Shown: positions 29,011-38,941, counted from the stretch's first letter. The stretch is DNA of 54,236 nucleotides from Chlorobaculum sp. (GCA_013334655.1 JAAXXD010000007.1:1-54236), one strand, 5' to 3'. Notes: generated by a model from the letters alone, not told the origin. A program made the numbers and translations.

Positions 29011-29832
29011 TTATGAATACAATGCTTTAAGCTGGCTGCCGCCGGTCTGCTCGCAGCAGCAGCGCACCGAGCTGCCTTGCACAAGCCGAAAGCAGCTTCG
29101 GCCCGGCTCCGGCTTGGCGGCCTCACATTCTGTTGCCGGGTTGCCGGAGCAGTCGAGCGCTCCATCCACCCGTTTCGGGAAGCGCTTGAGGCTTACGAGC
29201 CGGTTGCCGGAACAGTTGAAATTCCCCGCCACTTCGACCGGCCCGTGCGTGAGATTTTCCAGCATATTGTCGGCGCAGGAGAAATTTCCATTGACGAACT
29301 CCGGCGCTCCGTCGAGCGAAACGAGCAGGTTCGAGGAGCAGTCGAAATCGGCGTGAACTTCGTCCGGCGCTCCCTGCAATGAGCGCAACCGGTTGCCGGA
29401 GCAGTTGAAAGAACCCGTTTCGAGCGGCGAGCCGTAAAGCGAAGCGAGCTGGTTGCCTGAACAGTCGAACACACCCTTCACCTTTTTCGGCGAGCCGAGG
29501 AGCGAAATCAGGCGGTTGCCTGAACAGTCGAAATCGCCCTTCACCTTCGATGGCCCGCCCTTCAGGCACGAGAGCAGGTTTGAAGCACAGTTGAAATCGC
29601 CGTTGACGGTTCGCGGCCCTCCTTCGAGCAACGTGATTTCGTTGCCGGAGCAATCGAAGCTGCCGGTGATGCGCGGCGCGCCTTCGAGCGAAGTCAGCCG
29701 GTTGCCGGAGCAGTTGAACGACCCTTCGACGATCTCCGGGCACCCTTCAAGCGAAGTCAGCCCCATGTTCGAACAGTCGATATCGCCGGTGCCATCGAGC
29801 ATGCCCATTATATCTCTGAATGTACGCATCAT
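29011..29832 (-). CDS. Cys-containing leucine-rich-like tandem repeat protein
   Basis: About ten ~21-aa repeats of the form G.F.CSGN.L.SL.G.P..V. Confidence 0.85.
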   Translation of the reverse strand: MMRTFRDIMGMLDGTGDIDCSNMGLTSLEGCPEIVEGSFNCSGNRLTSLEGAPRITGSFDCSGNEITLLEGGPRTVNGDFNCASNLLSCLKGGPSKVKGDFDCSGNRLISLLGSPKKVKGVFDCSGNQLASLYGSPLETGSFNCSGNRLRSLQGAPDEVHADFDCSSNLLVSLDGAPEFVNGNFSCADNMLENLTHGPVEVAGNFNCSGNRLVSLKRFPKRVDGALDCSGNPATECEAAKPEPGRSCFRLVQGSSVRCCCEQTGGSQLKALYS

Positions 29833-30058
29833 TGCGGAATGTTGATGAATCGATGCCGTTCGTGGCCGGGATGCTGGAAAAATCGACGAGCGTCTTGCGT
29901 TCTAATACAACCTGAGTTTTCCCTCCTCCGTGCGGCAATCGATGATTGATCGGATTTTTTTCAGTGTTCATGGCACGCAAGTTAACTGGTCGGGGCGTGA
30001 TATATCATTCTGTTGCAAAGTGTTAACAAAATCGTCACCACTTTGTTGCCGTTTCCGG

Positions 30059-32239
30059 TCAGCTCATGCTCAACCGGTTTTTGATTCCGGTCGATTTTTT
30101 CTTCTGCATGCGGCGTTTCATGAACCGTTCCTGGCTGTTAACCTTCGGGGCGTCGTTGCGGAGGAGCGTGCAGTTGCCGCTTGGCTCGATCTTCCATGCC
30201 TTGAGATTGTCAGCGAGCTGGAGTTCGAGTTCCTCCCTGACCTCTGCTACCAGCACGGGATCAAAGACCGGAAAGAGCGTCTCGACGCGGTCGTCGAGGT
30301 TTCGCGGCATGAGGTCGGCGCTGCCGAGGTACAGTTCGGGATGACCGCCGTTGGCGAACCAGTAGGCGCGACTGTGTTCGAGAAAGCGTCCGATGATGCT
30401 GACAACCCGGATGTTTTCGCTCACCCCCGGAATGCCCGGCTTGAGGCAACAGATGCCCCGCACGACGAGATCGATCCGTACTCCCGCGCAGGAGGCGCGG
30501 TAGAGCGCCTGGATCGTGGCCGGATCGACCAGCGAGTTCATCTTCATCATAATCCTGCCGCCGCCCTCTTTTCCGGCCCAGACGATTTCGCGCTCGATCA
30601 TCCCCATGATCCGCATTCTTGTATTGATCGGCGAGACCAGCAGATGCCGGAAATCGACGTACCGGAAGTATCCGGTCAGCGCGTTGAACAGCTCCGAGAC
30701 CTCTCCGGCGAGTCTTTCGTCATCAGTGAAAAAACTGTAGTCGGTATAGAGCTTGCCGGTGGCCGGATTGTAGTTGCCCGTGCCGAGGTGCAGATAGCGC
30801 TTGAGGCCCTGCGCTTCGCGGCGCACCACGAGCGTGAGCTTGGCGTGGGTTTTCAGTCCCGGCAGGCCGTAGACGATGTGCGCTCCGACATCTTCGAGCG
30901 CGCGCGCCCAGCCGATGTTGTTCTCCTCGTCGAACCTCGCCTTCAGCTCTACCAGCACGGCCACCTGCTTGCCGAGTTCTGCGGCCCGCATCAGCGCCCT
31001 GACGATGGGAGAGTTGCCGCCGACCCGGTAAAGCGTTTGCTTGATCGAGAGTACGTCGGGATCGCTCGCCGCCCTGTCGATGAAATCGACCACCGGCTGG
31101 AACGAGTCGTAAGGGTGGTGCAGAAGCAGGTCACCCGAATCGATGGCGCGGAAAATGTTGGTGTTACGCACCTCCTCGAAGGGATTGAACGGGATGAACG
31201 GCTCGTCTTTCAGCTCCTGCCGGTCGATTTTCAGCAATTCCATCAGGCAGCCGAGGCCGAGCGCGCCGTCGATTTCATAGACGCAACGCGCCTCGATTTC
31301 GAGATTGTCGATCAGCAACTGTCGCATAAACTCCGGCATTTCAGGGTTGATGTCGAGACGCACGACGTCGCCGTATCGTCGTGACCGCACTCCCCTTTCG
31401 ATGGTCTGCAGAAGGTCGCCCGCCTCGTCCTCCTCGATTTCGATGTCAGCATCGCGGATGATGCGGAACTGGTGAGACTGCAAGATTTTCATTGTCGGAA
31501 ACAACAGATCGAGGTTGTGCCGGATCAGCTCTTCGACCCACAAAAAACGCAGACGCGAGAGATCGCTGTCGAGTCCTGCGACGTCGTTGAGTTTCAGGAG
31601 GCGCGGCAGGATGCTTGGCACCTTGACGCGGGCGAATTTCCTGTTGCCGTGTTCGATGTCCTCAAGCTCAATGGCCAGATTCAGCGACAGATTGGACATG
31701 AAGGGGAACGGATGGCCGGTATCGAAGGCCAGCGGCGTGAGCACGGGATAGATCGCCTCGCGGAAGTATGCGTTCAGCGCCTCCCGCTCGCCGTCCGACA
31801 GATCGGTGAAGCGGACGAAGCTGATCCCTTCCGAGGCCAGCGCGGGCAGGATGTCGCCGTAGAAGCAGGCGTGGCGCAGGTCGAGCTGCGCGAGCACCTC
31901 GGTTCTGATGCGTTCGAGCTGCTCGGTCGGCGTGAAGCCGTCGATGGTTTTTTTGCGGATTCCGGCTTCGACCTGCTTTTCGATGCCCGCCACGCGGATC
32001 ATGAAAAACTCGTCGAGGTTGGAGCTGAAGATCGCGATGAATTTGGCGCGTTCGATGAGCGGATGTTCGCCGGGCCGGATCGCCTCGTCGAGCACGCGGC
32101 GGTTGAAATAGAGCCAGCTCAGCTCCCGGTTGATGAAGAGCGACGGATCGGAGAAGTCCTGTTTATGCGCCTTGCCGTTGGAATGCACCGGCATCGGAGC
32201 CGCTCCCGAGAGGAGCGCGTCTGAGGTGGTTTCGCCCAT
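30059..32239 (-). CDS. ppk1: Polyphosphate kinase 1
   Basis: [81 protein letters not shown]. Likely start MGETTSD at 32239; the track start at 32371 is over-extended. Confidence 0.97.
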   Translation of the reverse strand: MGETTSDALLSGAAPMPVHSNGKAHKQDFSDPSLFINRELSWLYFNRRVLDEAIRPGEHPLIERAKFIAIFSSNLDEFFMIRVAGIEKQVEAGIRKKTIDGFTPTEQLERIRTEVLAQLDLRHACFYGDILPALASEGISFVRFTDLSDGEREALNAYFREAIYPVLTPLAFDTGHPFPFMSNLSLNLAIELEDIEHGNRKFARVKVPSILPRLLKLNDVAGLDSDLSRLRFLWVEELIRHNLDLLFPTMKILQSHQFRIIRDADIEIEEDEAGDLLQTIERGVRSRRYGDVVRLDINPEMPEFMRQLLIDNLEIEARCVYEIDGALGLGCLMELLKIDRQELKDEPFIPFNPFEEVRNTNIFRAIDSGDLLLHHPYDSFQPVVDFIDRAASDPDVLSIKQTLYRVGGNSPIVRALMRAAELGKQVAVLVELKARFDEENNIGWARALEDVGAHIVYGLPGLKTHAKLTLVVRREAQGLKRYLHLGTGNYNPATGKLYTDYSFFTDDERLAGEVSELFNALTGYFRYVDFRHLLVSPINTRMRIMGMIEREIVWAGKEGGGRIMMKMNSLVDPATIQALYRASCAGVRIDLVVRGICCLKPGIPGVSENIRVVSIIGRFLEHSRAYWFANGGHPELYLGSADLMPRNLDDRVETLFPVFDPVLVAEVREELELQLADNLKAWKIEPSGNCTLLRNDAPKVNSQERFMKRRMQKKKSTGIKNRLSMS

Positions 32240-32387
32240 GTTTTGAGTGTGGAACTGAATATCGATAAGGCTCCCGGCCCTGCCCGGCAACTGTCCCCGG
32301 ATCGGCCCGATGCAACAACATAGGCAATCGCTGGTAACGAAACGGTTACAAACGTGTGAACTCACGCTCATTTCATCGTCCGTGAGG

Positions 32388-32465
32388 TCAAATGGTTAGC
32401 AGTGGGATGATCTCGTCGTGCGTTGAGGCGAGACGCGCTGCATCGGTGGCGAGGAATTCGTCGCT
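32388..32465 (-). pseudogene. 3' remnant of a phosphoglycolate-phosphatase-like (gph) gene
   Basis: Minus-strand [25 protein letters not shown] matches the Gph C-terminus at 33513 (GEELLATGAAKLVSTPEEIISLLMG*); ~77% ungapped nucleotide identity over ~70 bp by eye. Confidence 0.75.
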
Positions 32466-32568
32466 GGTAATGTGAAGGATTTTAGCTATAATTTATTTTA
32501 GGTCATTTTGTTTATATCTACCGATGTTTAACACGAAAAATTACAAACCATGATAGAGGAAACATCCA

Positions 32569-33231
32569 ATGAATCTTATTACTCATATCAAACAGGAATA
32601 CATAAAAGACAAGAAATCTGCTCTTTTTTTTGCAATCTCTCCTACTTTGTTGGTAGCGTCATATTCAAAATCTAAGAAAAAAACAAAAGACGAAGTTCGA
32701 AACTTCATAATAGCGAGAAATTGGAACTATTTTATCATTGCGCCATTCCTGGCAATTGCTATGTGGTTGGTTACGTTGTTTCATGTTTCTCAGTGGCTGG
32801 TGGTAATTGGGGGAATATATGCGTTTTCGAGAGTTAATGAAATATTTATTGCTTTTGTAAAAGATGCTACATCTCATTTGCGAAAAGAGAATCATTTATC
32901 ATCGCTGAAATATTATGAGAGAATTCCGCTTGCAATGAGGAGCTATGTTGAGCTAATTATTTTATACGGGATTATTGTATTTGGCTTGAACTTGTTTTTT
33001 AACGCAATGCGTTGTAATAGTGACTCAGGGATATGTATTTTAAGTGTTTGGGATGCAATATATTACAGCGGCGTAACAATTACAACGCTTGGATATGGCG
33101 AAATAACTCCTGTTTCGTTTTGGACACAAATAATGGCAATTTATGAGGTAATAAACGGGTTCTCACTTATTGTTGTATCATTTACAGTCTATGTTTCTCG
33201 GAGTATATCATCTAATGAATTTCAAGAATAA
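32569..33231 (+). CDS. Two-pore-type K+ channel domain protein (Ion_trans_2)
   Basis: Selectivity filter TITTLGYGEITP after a pore helix (SVWDAIYYSGV), plus several hydrophobic segments. Confidence 0.8.
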   Translation: MNLITHIKQEYIKDKKSALFFAISPTLLVASYSKSKKKTKDEVRNFIIARNWNYFIIAPFLAIAMWLVTLFHVSQWLVVIGGIYAFSRVNEIFIAFVKDATSHLRKENHLSSLKYYERIPLAMRSYVELIILYGIIVFGLNLFFNAMRCNSDSGICILSVWDAIYYSGVTITTLGYGEITPVSFWTQIMAIYEVINGFSLIVVSFTVYVSRSISSNEFQE

Positions 33232-33512
33232 GGCTACGCTAAAAATTCACGACAAAGCTATTGAAGAAGCGCTATCGTTTCTAGTTGATATTTGGTCGAG
33301 CCTTATCGAGAAAATCCTGATGAGCTACAATCGGCCTGTCTATGAGGAAAATGATCGTCTAAGGGCGGTCTGGTGAAGAATTTTTTGCAAAGATATTCAA
33401 AAAATATAAGAAATGAGCCGTAAAAAAGCGGGTTAAGAAAAACTGAACCGCACCTGCTTTATCTCCTCCCCCAACGCTCATTCCAAAATCTCGCTATTAT
33501 CATCCCCACAAC

Positions 33513-34187
33513 TCACCCCATCAGCAGCGAGATGATCTCTTCGGGCGTCGAAACCAGCTTCGCTGCGCCGGTGGCGAGGAGTTCTTCGCCGGGGCGGTAG
33601 CCCCAGGTTACGCCGAGGGGGTACATGCCGGCGGCGTTGGCGGTTTTCATGTCCACGCCGCTGTCGCCGACGTAGAGAATCGAGGCTGGTTCGACGCCGA
33701 GTTCTTCAGCCACGAGCAGCGCTCCGGTCGGGTCGGGCTTGGCTGCGATCCCTTCGCGGAAGCCCATGATGACGTCGAATTTCCACGGCGCGAGCAGCTC
33801 TTCGGCGCACTGGCGGGTGAAGCGGTCGGGCTTGTTGGAGAGAATCGCCTTTTTCAGCCCCAGCCGGTCGATGGCGTCAAGCAGTTCCGCGATGCCGTCG
33901 TAGGGGCGCGAGCTGTCGTTCCAGTGCTCGGCGTACCGCGCCTGCATCTTCTTGAGCAGCGGCTCGGTGATGGCGTCGCTGTGGGCGCTTTCGGGCAGCG
34001 CTTTGCGCACCAGCACCCTCATGCCGAAACCGACCATGATGCGGCACTCCTCGACCGAGTGCGTCGGGTAGCCCTCCTCTTCGAGAACCGAGTTGAGGCT
34101 GTAGGAGATGTCCGCGAGCGTGTCGAGCAGAGTGCCATCCATGTCGAACACCACGGCGGAGAATTTCGAGGTAACTGACTGATTCAT
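33513..34187 (-). CDS. gph: Phosphoglycolate phosphatase / HAD hydrolase
   Basis: AVVFDMDGTLLDTLADI, KKAILSNKPDRF, PDPTGALLVAEELGVEPASILYVGDSGVDMKTANAAGM. Confidence 0.92.
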   Translation of the reverse strand: MNQSVTSKFSAVVFDMDGTLLDTLADISYSLNSVLEEEGYPTHSVEECRIMVGFGMRVLVRKALPESAHSDAITEPLLKKMQARYAEHWNDSSRPYDGIAELLDAIDRLGLKKAILSNKPDRFTRQCAEELLAPWKFDVIMGFREGIAAKPDPTGALLVAEELGVEPASILYVGDSGVDMKTANAAGMYPLGVTWGYRPGEELLATGAAKLVSTPEEIISLLMG

Positions 34188-34193
34188 CGTGCG

Positions 34194-34853
34194 TTATGCC
34201 TTGGGTTTGACTGCGGTGACGAGGAAGACCGGATAGGAGGCGAGCTTGCCTTCGCGGTTCTTTTTTTCGATGATGTGCGCGGTCATGAAGGAGATACTCG
34301 AAAATCCCGCCGATTCGAGGAGCGTTTTGAGCGCATCGCGGTCGAAGCCGTGGTGTACTTTTTCGGTGGCGTCGTCGTGAAAGAGGCCATCCTCGGCGTC
34401 GAGATCGGCAATCGCGAGCGTGCCGCCGGGCGACAGGTGGCCGAACAGCTCACGGAGGAAGCTCGCCGTGTCGGGAATGTGGTGCAGCGTCATGCTGCTG
34501 CACGCGAAATCGTAATTCCTGTCGAGACCGGCGGCGGCTTCGGGGCGACTGAAGTCGAGGTGCAGCGGCCTGACGTTCGCGATTGAAGTCGCCGCGATTT
34601 TCTCCGCGAGCATCCGCAGCATCTCCGAAGAGCTGTCGAGCGCCGTCAATTGCGCGCAGTGCGGCGCGATGCGGGTGGTCACGAGGCCCGTGCCGCAGCC
34701 GAATTCGAGCGCGTTCGCGGGTTTGCCCACCGGCATGTGCGCAACAATCGCGCGTGCCACCGCGTCGGCGAGTGCCGCCCGGACGGCGTTGGCGTCCCAC
34801 TCGGCTGCCTTGTTGTCGAAGCGTTCGGTATCGGTCCAGTTCTTGTCGCTCAT
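34194..34853 (-). CDS. Class I SAM-dependent methyltransferase
   Basis: ALEFGCGTGLVTTRIAPHCAQLTALDSSSEML, FACSSMTLHHIPDTASFLRELFGHLSPGGTLAIADLD. Confidence 0.92.
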   Translation of the reverse strand: MSDKNWTDTERFDNKAAEWDANAVRAALADAVARAIVAHMPVGKPANALEFGCGTGLVTTRIAPHCAQLTALDSSSEMLRMLAEKIAATSIANVRPLHLDFSRPEAAAGLDRNYDFACSSMTLHHIPDTASFLRELFGHLSPGGTLAIADLDAEDGLFHDDATEKVHHGFDRDALKTLLESAGFSSISFMTAHIIEKKNREGKLASYPVFLVTAVKPKA

Positions 34854-35096
34854 CGTCGTTGCGTAGTTTTACGGTTCATCGGAAAAGTGCTGCGCTAATA
34901 TACGGTTCGCGGGGGAAGAGTGAAAATGCCGGGAGCTTGGCGCTGTGGGACGATTGGAACGGATGGGGCTTGCGAGATAGAAGATGTGAGGATGGGGCGG
35001 GCGAAGAGAGTTCACCGGATGTTTACAATGCTCCAGAGAATCATGCAGTACCTTTGCTGCGTAAATGGTACACTCTTTCCATTCATCCGGCGGTAC

Positions 35097-36158
35097 ATGA
35101 CGCGCTACACCAACCTCGAACGGATGCTGCAAAGCTCGGAAACGATCAGGATTGACCGCGCATCGCGGGTGGTGGTGTTCAGCGACCTGCATCTCGGCGA
35201 TGGCGGGCGCAACGACGAATTTCGGCATAACGCTCCGCTCGTCGAGACGGTGCTTCGTCAGCGCTACCTCGCGGGTGGCTTCAGCCTCGTCTTGAATGGC
35301 GACGTCGAAGAGCTGTTCAAGTTCGATCTCGACAGCATTCAGACGGCGTGGAGCGATCTGTACCGGCTGTTTCTGTCGTTCAGCCGCAACGGTTTTTTCA
35401 GAAAGCTGTACGGAAATCACGATCATGCTCTGCTCGAAGACGACGGCTACGTTCTCGCCTCGTCGCTCTCCGAATCCCTCGCGTTGCGTTACGAAGAACA
35501 AACCCTCCTGCTCTTTCACGGTCATCAGGCCTCGCCGTTTCTGAACGAACCGTGCACCCTCTCCAGCCGTATGCTCTTCTATCTGCTCCGCTACTTCGCT
35601 CGCCCCTTTGGAGTGCGCAACTACTCGGTCTCCTACAGCAACCGGAAGCGCTACGCCATCGAACGCACGGTGTACGAATTCTCGAACCGCTACAGGCTCA
35701 TCTCGATCATCGGCCACACGCATCGCCCCCTGTTCGAGTCGATGTCGAAGCTCGATTATCTCAACTATCGCCTCGAAGAGCTGTGCCGAAGCTACGCTCC
35801 TGCGAGCACCGAAGGTCGTCAGGCTATCGAAAGCGAAATCGGAGAGGTCAGAAGGGAACTCGAATCGTGTTACCGGAGTGGATTCCGCAAAAGTCTGAGG
35901 AGCGGGCGCTACGATGCCATCGCCATTCCGAGCATCTTCAATTCCGGCTGCTGCATCGGCAAGCGCGGCATCACCGCCATCGAGATCGAGGATGGCTTGA
36001 TTCGCCTCGTTTACTGGACGCGAGACGGCTTGAGCGGCTGCTATCCCGGTGAGCGCCTCAAGCCCGCAGAGGAGCTTGGAAAGAGCGGCATCTACCGTGT
36101 CGTCTTGAACGAAGATCAGCTTGATTATGCGTTTTCGAGGATTCGGCTGCTTGCGTGA
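35097..36158 (+). CDS. Metallophosphoesterase, paralogue of 21385..22458
   Basis: VVFSDLHLGDGGRNDEF, NGDVEELFKFD, YGNHDHALLE, LLFHGHQAS, IIGHTHRPLFESMSKLDYLNYRLEELCR; ATG 35097 gives MTRYTNLERMLQSSE, aligning with the paralogue. Confidence 0.9.
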   Translation: MTRYTNLERMLQSSETIRIDRASRVVVFSDLHLGDGGRNDEFRHNAPLVETVLRQRYLAGGFSLVLNGDVEELFKFDLDSIQTAWSDLYRLFLSFSRNGFFRKLYGNHDHALLEDDGYVLASSLSESLALRYEEQTLLLFHGHQASPFLNEPCTLSSRMLFYLLRYFARPFGVRNYSVSYSNRKRYAIERTVYEFSNRYRLISIIGHTHRPLFESMSKLDYLNYRLEELCRSYAPASTEGRQAIESEIGEVRRELESCYRSGFRKSLRSGRYDAIAIPSIFNSGCCIGKRGITAIEIEDGLIRLVYWTRDGLSGCYPGERLKPAEELGKSGIYRVVLNEDQLDYAFSRIRLLA

Positions 36159-36221
36159 GGGGAAGCTGGATGCTTGGGTCTGAAGGGATAGAAGGATCAA
36201 GGATGGCGCGGGTGGATTTGT

Positions 36222-36275
36222 TTGCAATATTGTTGCAATCCCTCAATGAATCCTCAACAATGTTCACCGTAGATT
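36222..36275 (+). promoter_or_regulatory. Candidate Pho-box-like promoter upstream of pstS1
   Basis: TTGCAAT at 36222 and 36233 and CCTCAA at 36241 and 36252 are phased by 11 bp; followed by TAGATT. 43-bp block shared (38/43) with 37641..37683. Confidence 0.55.
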
Positions 36276-36300
36276 GACAGGCGTAAAAGGATGGAAGTAT

Positions 36301-36349
36301 TCATCCGGATTGCTGCGAGGCTGCCCGGCAGTATGGCGGGCAGCTTTTT
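36301..36349 (+). promoter_or_regulatory. Leader hairpin with U-tract (attenuator-like) upstream of pstS1
   Basis: GCTGCCCG...CGGGCAGC + TTTTT located between the candidate promoter and the pstS1 ATG; 44-nt block repeated with 2 mismatches at 38942. Confidence 0.6.
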
Positions 36350-36411
36350 AAACAGGTTAGATATTTTTGCTTTTCAATCAGTTTCAATTCAATAAAACAG
36401 ATATAATCATT

Positions 36412-37230
36412 ATGAAGATGTTCAGGAAAATCGTTTTTGGCGCGGCGGTCGCGAGCCTGATGGCTGCCGGTGATGCATCGGCGGCGGGCAACAAGCTCGT
36501 GCTCGATGGCTCGACCACCGTTGGACCGATTGCCAAGGCTTTCGCGGCTTACTTCACCAAGAAATACCACGTCGAGGTGACCGTCAGCGAGTCCGGTTCC
36601 GGCAACGGCGCGAAGAGTCTCATCAACAAAACCTGCGACATCGCCGATATGTCCCGTCCGATGAAGGAGAACGAACTCTCCGCAGCCAAAGCCAACGGCG
36701 TGAATCCGGTGCAAAACATCGTCGCCCTCGATGGCATGGCCATGATTGTTCATCCCAGCAATCGCGTCAAGGCGTTGACCAAAGATCAGATCCGTGAAAT
36801 CTATACCGGCAAGATCACCAACTGGAGCCAGGTTGGCGGCCCGAACGCAGCAATTGTCATAATCCAGCGTGAATCGAACAGTGGCACGCAGGGCAGCTTC
36901 AAGGATCTGGTGATGAACGAAGAGCCGATTGCCCAGGGCGCGGAAACGCAGGCCAGCAACGGAGCCGTCAAGAGCCGCGTTGCTACAACGCCAACCGCTA
37001 TCGGTTTCGTCGGCCTCGGTTTTGTTGACAGATCGGTGAAAGTGGTCGCTGTCGATGGCATCAAGCCGAGCGTTCAGACGGTTAAAAACGGAAAATATGG
37101 TATCTCACGCCCGCTCTTCATGTACACCAACGGAAAGCCTGCCGGTATCGTCAAGCAGTTCATCGATATTCCGAAGAGCGCCGAAGGCAAGAAGATCATC
37201 AGCGAGGTTGGTTTCGTGAACAAGTACTGA
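36412..37230 (+). CDS. pstS: Phosphate ABC transporter substrate-binding protein PstS (copy 1)
   Basis: KLVLDGSTTVGPIAKAFAAYF...VTVSESGSGNGAKSLI...IQRESNSGTQGSFKDLV; signal peptide MKMFRKIVFGAAVASLMAAGDASAA. Confidence 0.95.
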   Translation: MKMFRKIVFGAAVASLMAAGDASAAGNKLVLDGSTTVGPIAKAFAAYFTKKYHVEVTVSESGSGNGAKSLINKTCDIADMSRPMKENELSAAKANGVNPVQNIVALDGMAMIVHPSNRVKALTKDQIREIYTGKITNWSQVGGPNAAIVIIQRESNSGTQGSFKDLVMNEEPIAQGAETQASNGAVKSRVATTPTAIGFVGLGFVDRSVKVVAVDGIKPSVQTVKNGKYGISRPLFMYTNGKPAGIVKQFIDIPKSAEGKKIISEVGFVNKY

Positions 37231-37270
37231 TCCGTCTGCCCTCGGGGCCATATCGATCGAAACTTTTCGA

Positions 37271-37308
37271 AAGGCTGTCTCGGAAGAAAAAACCGAGACA
37301 GCCTTTTT
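37271..37308 (+). terminator. Rho-independent terminator after pstS1
   Basis: AAGGCTGTCTCGG...CCGAGACAGCCTTTTT. Confidence 0.85.
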
Positions 37309-37398
37309 GCTTTTTAATCGAAATCAAAATTGCTATCGAAATAAAATATCCCATCGAAGTTGGAGTGTCGTCTCAATGGTAAACAGTTTTCAATCCCC

Positions 37399-37499
37399 TG
37401 TCATTGCGAGGAGCAACGCGACGTGGCAATCCATCCAGAATCGGCGAAGTCAGTAAAGATGGATCGCCACGTCCCGACAGGTCGCGACTCGCGATGACG
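37399..37499. repeat. MITE-like imperfect palindromic intergenic repeat
   Basis: TGTCATTGCGAGGAGCAACGCGACGTGGCAATCCATCC ... GGATCGCCACGTCCCGACAGGTCGCGACTCGCGATGACG inverted arms. Confidence 0.75.
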
Positions 37500-37640
37500 A
37501 ATCGTTGTTATTCGAAGGTCGAGGAGAAACAAAAATCCGTCATTATAGCAGAAACACGACAGTAGGCTTACATGACCGGAAAGCCATCCGTATAAGCTGA
37601 ATGATGATATTCCTCAGAGCCGTCATTGTTTACCGTTTCT

Positions 37641-37683
37641 TTGCAATCCCTCAATGATTCCTCAACAGAGTTCGCTGTAGATT
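37641..37683 (+). promoter_or_regulatory. Candidate Pho-box-like promoter upstream of porin gene
   Basis: TTGCAATCCCTCAATGATTCCTCAACAGAGTTCGCTGTAGATT; 38/43 identical to the block upstream of pstS1, CCTCAA repeats 11 bp apart. Confidence 0.55.
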
Positions 37684-37738
37684 AGCTGTCAGAAAAAGAT
37701 GGGTACAAGCTTTTACTGACAACACAAAACAACCGATT

Positions 37739-38875
37739 ATGAAAAAAACACTGATGTTCATCGCACTTGGCGCAGCATTCGGGACCCAGAGCGCTCAGTC
37801 AGCGGAACTGAACTGGAACGGCGATGTTCGCTTTCGCTATGAATCGAAGAAAGTTGACAAGACGACTGATTCGGTCGATTATGCGCAGGATCGCTATCGT
37901 ACGAGAGTGCGTTTCGGTTTCGATGCCTGGATCAATGAAGAACTTTCCGCCGGAGTGCAGCTCGCCACCGGTGATATTTCAAATCCCATGAAGGAAACGG
38001 TCTCCCGCAACGAGACCTATAGCGGAATATTCCAGCCAAAGTCGATCTACCTGAACGAGGCGTATATCAACTACCATCCAATGAGTTACGGCCTCAATGG
38101 CAAGATGAATGTAATTCTCGGAAAGCGCGACATTTCGAAGACGCTCGTCAGGGTTGACGACCTGGTCTATGATAGTGACCTGACCGTCGAGGGCGTGACG
38201 CTTCAGTATGGAAAAGATAGCGCGGGCAAGGATCAGGATGGTTTGATGGCGATTGCCGGCTACTACTTCCTCGACGAACGCTTCAACGCTACAAGCAAAA
38301 GCAACGAGAACGATCCGTTCATGATGGTCGCTCAGGTGGCGTACAAAGGGGAGTTCAGCGATATGAATTATCTGATCGGAGTCGGTGACAACAATTTCAG
38401 AAATCTTAACCACTTCGCCACGCCGGACGCAAGATATAGCGTCGCTGATCGTAATGTCGTCGAACTTTTCGGCAAGCTGGGCGGAAATATCACCGAAACG
38501 CTTCCCTGGAAGGTGTATGGTCAGTACGCTTTCAATACCAGCGAGAGCAATCATGGTTATATCGTCGACAGCAAAAAGAGAAACGCCTGGCTTGCCGGTG
38601 TGACTATTGGAGACGCAAAACAGCCAGGGCAGTGGGCGCTCGATTTCAACTATAACTACGTCGAGAAAGATTCTGTTTTTCCGCTCTTCACTGATTCAGA
38701 TCGAGCGCTGAACACTCCAAACTCGAATGCCAAAGGATATGAAATCGGCGCGACCTATCACCTGGTGCAGAATATGACCGTTGGGGCCAAGTACTATAAT
38801 TATCGTTGCATCGATACCGTTGCTGGCAGCCCGAAGCTTCAGACGCTTCAGGCTGATGTGGTCGTGAAGTTCTGA
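37739..38875 (+). CDS. Outer-membrane porin (putative porin family), likely phosphate-associated
   Basis: Signal peptide, beta-barrel-like alternation and terminal aromatic (ADVVVKF); flanked by pstS genes. Confidence 0.8.
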   Translation: MKKTLMFIALGAAFGTQSAQSAELNWNGDVRFRYESKKVDKTTDSVDYAQDRYRTRVRFGFDAWINEELSAGVQLATGDISNPMKETVSRNETYSGIFQPKSIYLNEAYINYHPMSYGLNGKMNVILGKRDISKTLVRVDDLVYDSDLTVEGVTLQYGKDSAGKDQDGLMAIAGYYFLDERFNATSKSNENDPFMMVAQVAYKGEFSDMNYLIGVGDNNFRNLNHFATPDARYSVADRNVVELFGKLGGNITETLPWKVYGQYAFNTSESNHGYIVDSKKRNAWLAGVTIGDAKQPGQWALDFNYNYVEKDSVFPLFTDSDRALNTPNSNAKGYEIGATYHLVQNMTVGAKYYNYRCIDTVAGSPKLQTLQADVVVKF

Positions 38876-38941
38876 TGATTCTGTGACGTTGCTCTTTTCT
38901 CTTGTGTGCTGTTCTTTCTCCGTAGGGTGGATTTGTGGATC

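Noticed and set aside
29120-29800. Regular ~63-bp periodic DNA repeats considered as CRISPR
   Set aside because: They are coding repeats of the LRR-like protein, divergent between copies and lacking constant repeats with unique spacers.
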